Positions 5,651-11,531 of a stretch of DNA of 11,531 bases are shown here, in pieces. Where the stretch lies: NCBI GenBank assembly GCA_016840645.1, contig JAEORY010000088.1, positions 1-11,531 of the forward strand, given 5' to 3'. A program made the position numbers and the translations under genes. Position 1 is the stretch's first letter; every line of letters begins with the position of its first letter. Source of the stretch: Candidatus Borrarchaeota archaeon. GTDB taxonomy: Archaea > Asgardarchaeota > Sifarchaeia > Borrarchaeales > Borrarchaeaceae. Below the pieces are notes generated by a model. The model had not been told where the DNA came from, did no database searches, and worked only from the letters and a program-made list of their open reading frames with translations.

Positions 5651-6808
5651 TCAAACAGGCTCGACGGACAGTTCCTGCCCTGATGATGATGATAGTGATG
5701 CTACATAGTAGCGTGATCGGTGTAAAATCGTGATGGCAGAGTTATGATCTCGTGCTACATCAAGACCACAGTAAGGGCAGTTGTGGATGCGGGTTGCTAA
5801 TGCTTTCGGCACAACCCTCCCACACCTACTACACAGTTGTGTGGTATTATAGGCACTCACATATTCTACCAAAGTACCAGCTTCCTCCGCTTTGTACTCC
5901 GTAAAACACATCAGTTGTCCCCAGCCTGCGTCACTAATTGACTTGGCTAGATGATGGTTCTTCACCATGTTGGTGATCTTGAGATTCTCATACACTATTA
6001 GGTCATAAGCATCGACCAATGTTCGACTAAGCTTGTGATGAAAGTCCTTCCGTTGGTTACGTATCTTCCGGTGTAACTGTGCTACCTTCCTGTTCTGCTT
6101 GTGACGGTTTTTTGACCCGTTCTGCTTCCTAGCTTTTCGTCTCTGTTCTTTGGCTACTTTCTTCTCCGAGTGTCTCAACCAGCGAGGGTTAGCTATGGTA
6201 GCTCCGTTATTAAACGTCAGTAAACTCTTCAGCCCGACATCCACCCCTATCGCCTTCTGTAGCTTTCTCTGAATTTGAGGTTTGGGGTCGGGAAGTGCTA
6301 CTGCAAAACAGGCATACCAGTGGTCGACATCGCGTTTGATGGTACAGGTCTTGATCACTCCTTCAGAGGGGATAGGGCGGTGTAGTGTAATGTTGATACT
6401 TCCAATTTTCGAGAGCCGGAGTTTCTTCTTGTGGTAATCGAGGGAGAACCCACTTTGCGGGTAAGTGAAGGAATCATACCGATATGTCCCTTTAAATCGT
6501 GGGTAGCCCGCCTTTTCCCCCTTCTTAAGACGCCGAAAAAAGTTGCTGAAGGTCGTATCCAGTCTTCTGAGCGTATCTTGGAGCACCTGAGAATGCACCG
6601 CCTTCAAACCCGGGTTGGTCTTTTTAGCGACTTGTAGTTGGGTGGCTTGCTCATAGTAGGTAATTGATTGTTGGTGAGTGTGCCAAGCGTCTTTTCGCTC
6701 GGCAAGAGCATTATTATACAACACACGACAGGTAGTAAGCCATTGCGTTAACGTAGTCTGTTGGTGTGTGGTTGGATACAAGCGAAATTGATACGTCCGT
6801 GTCATCAT
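5651..6808 (-). CDS. tnpB: TnpB RNA-guided DNA endonuclease (complete)
   Basis: This 385-residue protein is close to the usual TnpB length. The N-terminal wedge/helical part begins with TYQFRLYPT and carries NNALAERK (32-39). The RuvC nuclease is split over D190 in GVDVGLKSLLT, E274 in IVYENLKI and D354 in RDHNSA, so all three catalytic acids are present. A very basic helical stretch (about 215-255) follows the first motif. The zinc ribbon uses C326/C329 and C344/C347. TnpB, the family ancestral to Cas12, cuts DNA next to a short target-adjacent motif under direction of a right-end RNA, which helps the element to persist. There is no tnpA beside it. Two ATG codons in tandem open the gene, and either could be used; the ribosome site is weak. 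The intact catalytic set suggests an active nuclease. Confidence 0.95.
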   Translation of the reverse strand: MMTRTYQFRLYPTTHQQTTLTQWLTTCRVLYNNALAERKDAWHTHQQSITYYEQATQLQVAKKTNPGLKAVHSQVLQDTLRRLDTTFSNFFRRLKKGEKAGYPRFKGTYRYDSFTYPQSGFSLDYHKKKLRLSKIGSINITLHRPIPSEGVIKTCTIKRDVDHWYACFAVALPDPKPQIQRKLQKAIGVDVGLKSLLTFNNGATIANPRWLRHSEKKVAKEQRRKARKQNGSKNRHKQNRKVAQLHRKIRNQRKDFHHKLSRTLVDAYDLIVYENLKITNMVKNHHLAKSISDAGWGQLMCFTEYKAEEAGTLVEYVSAYNTTQLCSRCGRVVPKALATRIHNCPYCGLDVARDHNSAITILHRSRYYVASLSSSSGQELSVEPV

Positions 6809-6865
6809 ACGTATCCCTGTGGTCCCCTGAAATTCATGTCACGAGAGTTACTATACGCAAAAACC

Positions 6866-6873
6866 TATTTAAA
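6866..6873 (-). promoter_or_regulatory. tnpB: TATA box of tnpB copy 2
   Basis: On the minus strand the sequence is TTTAAATA, an exact match to the archaeal consensus TTTAWATA, about 58 bases before the tnpB ATG. Transcription would start near 6843, inside the element, so tnpB carries its own promoter. Confidence 0.55.
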
Positions 6874-6922
6874 GCTGGGGGACACTACTGTGAAAGTGAA
6901 AAACGTAACACACGCAATTCAT

Positions 6923-6942
6923 CCCTCCAACAAGTTGGGGGG
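6923..6942 (-). repeat. Candidate left-end hairpin of TnpB element copy 2
   Basis: CCCTCCAAC-AA-GTTGGGGGG (plus-strand reading) gives a nine-pair stem with one G.T pair. It is GC-rich in an AT-rich setting and lies about 115 bases upstream of tnpB, where the left-end hairpin of an IS200/IS605 element would be expected. The left end of copy 1 is not available for confirmation. Confidence 0.45.
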
Positions 6943-6960
6943 TCTTCTTGCGGAGAGTAC

Positions 6961-6967
6961 TATAAAA
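6961..6967 (+). promoter_or_regulatory. TATA box of the phosphoribosyltransferase-like gene
   Basis: TATAAAA lies 66 bases before the GTG at 7027, which puts transcription start near 6988 and gives a leader of about 39 bases. It lies just outside the inferred left end of the TnpB element, so the gene seems to have kept its own promoter after the insertion. Confidence 0.5.
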
Positions 6968-7014
6968 CACAGTTAATTATCATTTTTAAAGGAAAGATTA
7001 GAAACGCAGTTAAT

Positions 7015-7019
7015 GAGGT
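7015..7019 (+). promoter_or_regulatory. Ribosome binding site GAGGT selecting a GTG start
   Basis: GAGGT, five bases exactly matching the anti-16S consensus, lies seven bases before the GTG at 7027. It supports this start over the in-frame ATG at 6766 (inside tnpB) and the ATG at 7069. Confidence 0.6.
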
Positions 7020-7026
7020 CAAAAAC

Positions 7027-7779
7027 GTGACGTGGATTGAAGAAAAAGAACTTCTTGGAAAAGAAATAATGGAATTATTATATGAGAAACGACTTATCAG
7101 GACATGGTACAGAGATATGCCGCAAGGGTGGACATTGGTCTCAGGGATATGGAGCCCCTTCTACATTCAATTACGTCCTTTGTGCTCTTTTCCTGGCCTT
7201 CTTAAGAAAGTTGGAACTGCAATAGGAAAAATGATTCGACAAGAAATTCCAGAAACTACTAAAGTTATAGGGGTTGCAATGGCAGGAATACCTATCGCAA
7301 TAGCAATAGCGCTCGTTGAAGGCATTCCAGCTACTTTTACACGAAAATTAGAAGGTGTTAGAACTTTAAATGACCTCCAAACAGTAATAACGCAATATGG
7401 TGAGCATGCGCTATTAGAGGGCGAACTGACGGATAGTGATAGACTTGTTATTGTAGATGATTTAGTAACACAATTTGATAGCAAACTTATCGGCATTCAA
7501 CAAGTAAAGTTTGAAGTAGAACGAAGAGGGTTAAGAGACATCAACGTTAATGCAGTTGTTGTTCTACTTGATAGAGAACAAGGTGCGTCTGACATTGCTA
7601 AACAACATGGTATTGCTCTTCATTCACTGATTCCATTTAAATCGAAGGGGATTGGCTGGTTGGCAGATAAAATGTCTACTACAGAACTTACCGTTATTGA
7701 AGATTATTTAGAGAATCCTGAGAAGTACCAAAACGTTGAACTGCAAAAAGATCTACGAAACAAAGCAGAAAAACACTAA
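7027..7779 (+). CDS. Divergent orotate phosphoribosyltransferase (PyrE)-like protein
   Basis: Starting at the GTG, this protein has 250 residues. It follows the PyrE plan: VSGIWSPFYIQLRPLCSFP (38-56) matches the tSGrkSpyYidlR entry region, and VIGVAMAGIPIAIAIAL (80-96) the vagvpaaGiplA strand-helix. The FTRK of residues 104-107 precedes the flexible loop, and VIVDDLVTQFDSK (141-153) matches the PRPP-binding loop with its acidic pair D144-D145. Two things are odd. The PRPP loop reads TQFDS where TTGGS or similar is usual. The catalytic loop is expanded to about 20 residues and has TQYGEHA where K-x-H-G is typical. PyrE makes orotidine 5'-phosphate in pyrimidine synthesis, but these changes leave open a different substrate or a regulatory role, as in PurR/PyrR-type relatives. 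It is divergent from tnpB and converges with the AAA gene across a 33-bp gap. Confidence 0.75.
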   Translation: MTWIEEKELLGKEIMELLYEKRLIRTWYRDMPQGWTLVSGIWSPFYIQLRPLCSFPGLLKKVGTAIGKMIRQEIPETTKVIGVAMAGIPIAIAIALVEGIPATFTRKLEGVRTLNDLQTVITQYGEHALLEGELTDSDRLVIVDDLVTQFDSKLIGIQQVKFEVERRGLRDINVNAVVVLLDREQGASDIAKQHGIALHSLIPFKSKGIGWLADKMSTTELTVIEDYLENPEKYQNVELQKDLRNKAEKH

Positions 7780-7812
7780 GCTTCAAAGAAATAAGATGGA
7801 AATCTCAAAGAA

Positions 7813-10800
7813 TCAACTATAAAGATCCTGTAAGATATGCTTTCTTAAAGGATATTTACTTTGTTGAATTTCGGGCATTTGTCTTTTGAAATTGTTAATC
7901 TGTTCCTCTGAAAGAGTAGGCTCAATTTTTGCTAGTGCTTCGAGAAAATCGTTCATAGAAATACTTATTCTTCCTTTTGCTTGTCTTGTGAATGAAAAGC
8001 GTAACGCTTCCCTGCATAATTTTTCAAGATCTGCTCCAGTGAAGTATTTAGTTCGTTTAGCTAGTTCTACAAAATCAACATTTTTTTCAAGATTAAGTCT
8101 TTTTGTCTTGATCTCCAGTATCTCTTTTCGAGCGTCAACATTAGGAGCTGGTACTGGCAAAATATATTCAATCCTATTAAGGTTTTTAAGTACCTCAGGG
8201 ATACCGGCTAGATCAATCGTTTCGCATAGTACTATGAGTGGGGCTTCTTTTGGTATTTTTTCTAGTTCAGCTGCTATAAACATTGCAACATCTTGTGTAG
8301 CGATTGATTTAGTTGATTCTAAATCATCAAGAGCAACGATGCTGGGTGCTACTTTTTCAGCGTCACGAAGCATATCGCTGAATTTGTTGAACCCACCGGC
8401 GATCCTTAATTCAAGTGCTGAAAACTTAAAGAAGTTTACATTCGCATCTCTAACAGCCGCTTTGATCAATACAGTCTTTCCACAACCTGGTGGGCCAAAT
8501 AAAATCACACCACCTCCTGATGAGAGTCCAGAAGTTCGGACAGTGTCGAAATGCTGAACCAGAAAACCTACATAACCCTTTAGGAACTCCTTAACTTCTG
8601 ATAAGCCGCCTATTTCGTCAAATGTGACATCTTCCCAGACCTTTTGCTTGCTTATGGAGATCAATTGTCTTTCAAATCGTTCCTGTGCTTCTTCATATAG
8701 TCGAATGTCTTCTTGTGACAAACCCGCTTTCGTAACTGCAAGTTGTGAAAGAAAATCTTCCATCTTCACTTCTCTGAAGCCTGATTTTAAAGCTTCTAAA
8801 GCAACTTTTCTTCTGGTTTGATTGCAAATATACTCAATTTCCGCGCCCGTGTATTTTTCGGTCTTTAATGCCAAAAAATCGAAATCTACATCTTTAGCTA
8901 AAGGTATACCTCTCGCATGTACTTCAAAGATTGCTTTCCGTGCCTTTAAGTCAGGAGGTCCTATTCCAATCCTTTCATCAAAACGTCCTGGTCTTAGAAA
9001 AGCAGGATCTATATCTTGAGGTCTGTTAGTTGCGCCTATAACTAATACACGATCTTCTGGCTTTAATTCGCTCAGTTCGGTAAGCAGTGTAGAGACTGCT
9101 GTTTTATGACCTGAAAAACCCGTCCCTATTGCTTCTCTTCGCACAAAAAGACCTTCTAACTCGTCAAAAAACAGAATTGTAGGTGGATTTCTTCGTGCCT
9201 GAACGAATAAGTCATGGATTTGTTTCTCTGTTTCGCCATAGAACTTGCTCATCATTATACCCGCTGAAATGATCTTAAAGTTGGCATCGGTTTCAGCTGC
9301 TAAAACCTTTGAAAGGTAACTCTTACCGCAACCAGGAGGACCATATAAGAGTAAACCTTTCGGTGGCTTGAGACCGTATCTTTCCAACAATTCTTCTGAC
9401 TCAAGGATCTTAACAAGGTTTTTCATATACTCTTTTACGTCTGCGTAACCCCCAATATCTTTCCAACTCAGTAGTTTTTCCTTTTCAGTAATCTTCTTCT
9501 TTGGAGCATATTTTCGCCTGCCAAATCTTTCTTGTGCTTCATTAAACAGCCTAACATCGTCTTCAGTTAATCCCGGCTTGGATTGAATGATCTGCTGGAC
9601 GAAGTCTTCCATCTTTATTTTTCTAAACCCTGATTTCAAAGCTTCTTTAGCAACAGCTTTTCGTGCCGTATCACAAATAAATGCAATTTCGGCTCCTGTA
9701 AACATCTTCGTTTTCTCTGCTAACATATCAAGGTCAATGGCATCAGTTAATGGCATATCCTTCGTATGAACTTTGAAAATCGCCTTCCTTGCTTCAAGAT
9801 CTGGAAGTCCTATGCCAATCAATTCATCAAATCGTCCAGGACGTAAAAACGCCATGTCCACGTCTTGTGGTCTATTGGTAGCACCAATAACAATAACCCT
9901 ATCTTCTGGGGTTAAGTTCGAGAGTTCTTGAAGGAAAACAGAAACGATTCTACTGTGAACTGGGGATGCTTCACCTCTTGTCTTAAATAATCCCTCTAAT
10001 TCATCGAAGAAAATAATGCTTGGTGGATCAACTTTAGCTGTCGCAAATAACTCAGTAATATTTTGCTCTGCTTCTCCATACCATTTTGACAAAAGTGAGC
10101 CCGCACTTACACTATGAAAATTCGCTTTCGTGATAGAAGCCAATACATTAACAATATACGTTTTTCCACAACCAGACGGTCCATAGAGGATGATCCCCTT
10201 TGGTGGTTTTAAATTATATTGAGAAACAGTCTCGTTTTCTTCTTCTAACACTGCCACAATATCTTTTAATTGTTCCTTTACGTCTTCATAGCCTCCAATG
10301 TCATCCCAGGTTAATATTTTCTCTCTTTTCCTTCTTAATTCTTCTTCCATGGCGCCCCAACGTTTTGCTGCTTGCTCATATTGAGATATAAGCGCATTTG
10401 ATAGTGAGGGGACAACATCTTTAATTTGCCTTATGAGTTGTTCCATAGTTATCTCGATAGCTTGAGGCTCTTTAAATGAGCGTTCTAGCCATTCAAGTTC
10501 CAAGTTTCTAACGAATTTCTTAATATCTAAAATTGAAAAATCTCTGGTAAGTTCAGCTAATCGGCTAAAATCAACGTCTTTAAGAGGACGACTCTTTAGT
10601 AACTTCCTTATGATTTCCTCACGTTCTTCTAGAGTGGGCGGAGGTACGTACATAATCTCGGGTATGTAATCTTGCTTAAGTAAAGTTCGTAAAATTAACT
10701 TTGGGTGGTCTGTTGCCATTATTAGTGCAACTGGGTTATTAATTTCCTCTAATGTCTCTATACTGTCCATCAAGACCAATACAGGATCACGTGCTAGTGG

Positions 10801-11331
10801 TAGGGATCTCTGCTGGAAGTATTCGACTGGTTGTGCAACCATGTCAACTTCATCTAAAAATATTATCGTAGGCTCTTTAGCTTCTTCAATAAGTGTTTTT
10901 AATCGATCTATTTCTCTTGGAATGAGCGTTTCTAAATGGGCTCCACTTTCATGGGCTAAAACCTTTGTTAAACGAGCTTTACCGCAACCATCTGGACCAA
11001 ACAGCAGGATAACCTTTTGGGGCAGCACACCTGTTGTTGAATATTTTTTATAAAACAAGAGTGGATGCTGAACTTTTTGAACAAGTTCTCGCTTCACAAC
11101 ATCTAGGCCAACTACATCAGTCCATTTCCCTTCAGTATGCGCTCGCGTGGGATCATAAATATACTCACATTTTCTCCAAATCTTCGTTTGGCAAAGTCCA
11201 TCAACCCTCTCTGAAGGTAGCAGCTCGTGAATAACTCCGCACTTGAAGAAATCTTCATTAATGTAAGGTTTGTCCTGTAAATGAACGCATTGCGCGGTTT
11301 CAAAACTAGCGCTTCTTTCATCAACTCCCAT
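7813..11331 (-). CDS. Tandem four-module AAA ATPase of the Cdc48/VAT type with C-terminal HbYX-like tail
   Basis: This 1172-residue protein contains four consecutive AAA modules. Module 1 (about 70-300) has GPDGCGKA at 112-119 and FLDE at 158-161. Module 2 (about 341-580) has GPSGCGKT at 384-391, FFDE at 441-444, sensor N486 and arginines R497/R500. Module 3 (about 622-862) has GPPGCGKS at 664-671, FFDE at 721-724, N769 and R780/R783. Module 4 (about 903-1132) has GPPGCGKT at 946-953 and LDD at 1001-1003. Modules 2 and 3 also have aromatic pore loops KWYG (416-419) and KFYG (696-699). Modules 1 and 4 lack the sensor Asn, the RPGR arginines and the pore loops, so they are probably structural or regulatory. 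Each module ends in a Cdc48-like P-x-LS linker helix. There is no Cdc48 N-domain; residues 1-68 hold four cysteines instead. The chain ends Leu-Tyr-Ser, fitting the proteasome-docking HbYX motif. An ATP-driven protein unfoldase is the likely role. GAGGAT precedes the ATG. Confidence 0.93.
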   Translation of the reverse strand: MGVDERSASFETAQCVHLQDKPYINEDFFKCGVIHELLPSERVDGLCQTKIWRKCEYIYDPTRAHTEGKWTDVVGLDVVKRELVQKVQHPLLFYKKYSTTGVLPQKVILLFGPDGCGKARLTKVLAHESGAHLETLIPREIDRLKTLIEEAKEPTIIFLDEVDMVAQPVEYFQQRSLPLARDPVLVLMDSIETLEEINNPVALIMATDHPKLILRTLLKQDYIPEIMYVPPPTLEEREEIIRKLLKSRPLKDVDFSRLAELTRDFSILDIKKFVRNLELEWLERSFKEPQAIEITMEQLIRQIKDVVPSLSNALISQYEQAAKRWGAMEEELRRKREKILTWDDIGGYEDVKEQLKDIVAVLEEENETVSQYNLKPPKGIILYGPSGCGKTYIVNVLASITKANFHSVSAGSLLSKWYGEAEQNITELFATAKVDPPSIIFFDELEGLFKTRGEASPVHSRIVSVFLQELSNLTPEDRVIVIGATNRPQDVDMAFLRPGRFDELIGIGLPDLEARKAIFKVHTKDMPLTDAIDLDMLAEKTKMFTGAEIAFICDTARKAVAKEALKSGFRKIKMEDFVQQIIQSKPGLTEDDVRLFNEAQERFGRRKYAPKKKITEKEKLLSWKDIGGYADVKEYMKNLVKILESEELLERYGLKPPKGLLLYGPPGCGKSYLSKVLAAETDANFKIISAGIMMSKFYGETEKQIHDLFVQARRNPPTILFFDELEGLFVRREAIGTGFSGHKTAVSTLLTELSELKPEDRVLVIGATNRPQDIDPAFLRPGRFDERIGIGPPDLKARKAIFEVHARGIPLAKDVDFDFLALKTEKYTGAEIEYICNQTRRKVALEALKSGFREVKMEDFLSQLAVTKAGLSQEDIRLYEEAQERFERQLISISKQKVWEDVTFDEIGGLSEVKEFLKGYVGFLVQHFDTVRTSGLSSGGGVILFGPPGCGKTVLIKAAVRDANVNFFKFSALELRIAGGFNKFSDMLRDAEKVAPSIVALDDLESTKSIATQDVAMFIAAELEKIPKEAPLIVLCETIDLAGIPEVLKNLNRIEYILPVPAPNVDARKEILEIKTKRLNLEKNVDFVELAKRTKYFTGADLEKLCREALRFSFTRQAKGRISISMNDFLEALAKIEPTLSEEQINNFKRQMPEIQQSKYPLRKHILQDLYS

Positions 11332-11336
11332 TTTTA

Positions 11337-11342
11337 ATCCTC
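11337..11342 (-). promoter_or_regulatory. Ribosome binding site GAGGAT of the tetra-AAA gene
   Basis: GAGGAT lies five bases before the ATG at 11331 on the minus strand, a good archaeal Shine-Dalgarno match with normal spacing. The gap 11343-11440 is AT-rich and contains several TATA-like strings; none stands out enough to name as the promoter. Confidence 0.5.
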
Positions 11343-11440
11343 AAAAAATTATATTGTCTATTCTCTACTCTATTAGATGTAGTCTCTATACTGCTTAAAA
11401 AAAGTTCTTTTAATGGATTCAAAAACAAATGAATTAACTA

Positions 11441-11458
11441 TAATAAAAAAATAAGGGG
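11441..11458 (-). terminator. Oligo-T terminator of the gene entering from the right edge
   Basis: Read on the minus strand, a run of seven T (complement of 11445-11451) follows a short CCCCTTA stretch 9-26 bases past the stop codon at 11467. This is typical of archaeal T-run termination and suggests that the upstream gene and the tetra-AAA gene are separate transcription units. Confidence 0.4.
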
Positions 11459-11466
11459 CATTTAGA

Positions 11467-11531
11467 TTAACCTGGAGGTTTATCGGGCTTTTTACTTAGA
11501 GTTTCCATTGTCTTTTTAATACCAGCCATAA
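11467..11531 (-). CDS. 3' end of an unidentified gene (cut by window edge)
   Basis: The last 20 codons before a TAA stop read MAGIKKTMETLSKKPDKPPG, a lysine- and proline-rich hydrophilic tail. The frame is open to the window edge, so the ATG at 11529 may be internal. A T-run follows the stop, which favours a real gene end. There is too little sequence to identify a family. Confidence 0.35.
   Translation of the reverse strand, partial: MAGIKKTMETLSKKPDKPPG

Larger units (their letters stand above)
5568..5740 (-). ncRNA. Predicted omega (guide) RNA of TnpB copy 2
   Basis: By analogy with characterised TnpB systems, the scaffold would comprise the tnpB 3' end and the right end down to about 5588, and the guide would be the flanking bases at about 5587-5568. 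The non-coding right end is strongly conserved with copy 1 and carries a hairpin near its tip. The 5' limit is approximate. Confidence 0.35.
5588..6945 (-). mobile_element. IS605/IS1341-type element, copy 2 (complete tnpB, no tnpA)
   Basis: This is a TnpB-only insertion sequence on the minus strand. The right boundary near 5588 is set by loss of similarity with copy 1 after GTAGTTCACTTA. The left boundary is not directly visible because copy 1's left end is outside the window. I place it just beyond the hairpin at 6923-6942, since a TATA box for the next gene begins at 6961. The element contains tnpB, its TATA box at 6866-6873 and no TnpA, as expected of an IS1341-type element. It lies in inverted orientation to copy 1, with the two right ends facing each other across 5.2 kb. 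Confidence 0.75.

Noticed and set aside
5588..6990. TnpA (Y1 transposase) gene within the TnpB element
   Set aside because: No HUH motif or reading frame of about 130-150 codons exists upstream of tnpB; the space to the next promoter is only about 150 bp.
6766..7026. N-terminal extension of the phosphoribosyltransferase-like gene to an ATG at 6766
   Set aside because: The extension overlaps the start of tnpB on the other strand and the element's left end, precedes the gene's TATA box at 6961, and encodes no recognisable PyrE sequence. The GTG at 7027 has a good ribosome site.
7886..11234. Several 60-223-codon frames on + within the tetra-AAA gene
   Set aside because: They lie antisense to a gene with complete, conserved AAA motifs, are Ser/Ile/Phe-rich as expected of antisense reading, and have no family signature.
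440..11531. CRISPR array, tRNA or rRNA genes
   Set aside because: No regularly spaced repeats and no tRNA cloverleaf signatures (TTCGA-type arms with CCA-end pairing) were noticed; the repeats present are short inverted repeats.
11467..11531. C-terminal tail as a ubiquitin-like modifier
   Set aside because: The tail ends in Pro-Pro-Gly, not the Gly-Gly expected, and no beta-grasp sequence is visible in the few residues present.

Overview
The window looks archaeal. Start sites carry Shine-Dalgarno motifs matching the archaeal 16S tail (GGTGATC, GAGGT, GAGGAT). TATA-like boxes such as TTTAAATA and TATAAAA lie at plausible distances from starts, and the largest gene encodes Cdc48/VAT-type AAA modules. 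DNA is AT-rich with T-run terminators. I cannot place the lineage; an uncultivated archaeon (Asgard or TACK-like) is possible but not shown.

Layout. (1) 1-380: the 3' end of an IS605/IS1341-type element on + (TnpB C-terminus plus right end). (2) 440-1006 (-): a four-helix membrane protein with a C-terminal zinc ribbon. (3) 1271-2899 (-): a GltD/NfnL-type flavoprotein fused at its N-terminus to an Lrp/AsnC-type RAM amino-acid-sensing domain. (4) 3201-3452 (+): a small coiled-coil protein. (5) 3490-5329 (-): a two-gene unit, a calcineurin-type metallophosphoesterase followed after 13 bp by an AbiEii-like nucleotidyltransferase-fold protein. (6) 5588 to about 6945 (-): a second, complete TnpB element closely related to the first and in opposite orientation. 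(7) 7027-7779 (+): a divergent orotate phosphoribosyltransferase-like protein. (8) 7813-11331 (-): a 1172-residue protein with four tandem AAA modules ending in Leu-Tyr-Ser. (9) 11467-11531 (-): the 3' end of a further gene.

The most unusual gene is the tetra-AAA protein. Its two central modules have intact ATPase motifs and aromatic pore loops. The two outer modules are degenerate, and the C-terminus fits the HbYX proteasome-docking signal, so a proteasome-linked unfoldase with a non-standard architecture is a reasonable inference. The second is the RAM-GltD fusion, which suggests direct amino-acid feedback on a glutamate-synthase/NADPH-ferredoxin type enzyme; a 15-bp palindrome lies in its upstream region. 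The two TnpB elements keep their RuvC and zinc-ribbon residues where visible and share a hairpin right end, so both may produce a guide (omega) RNA. The genes do not form one pathway; this looks like ordinary archaeal chromosome with several lineage-specific proteins and two TnpB insertions in inverted orientation.
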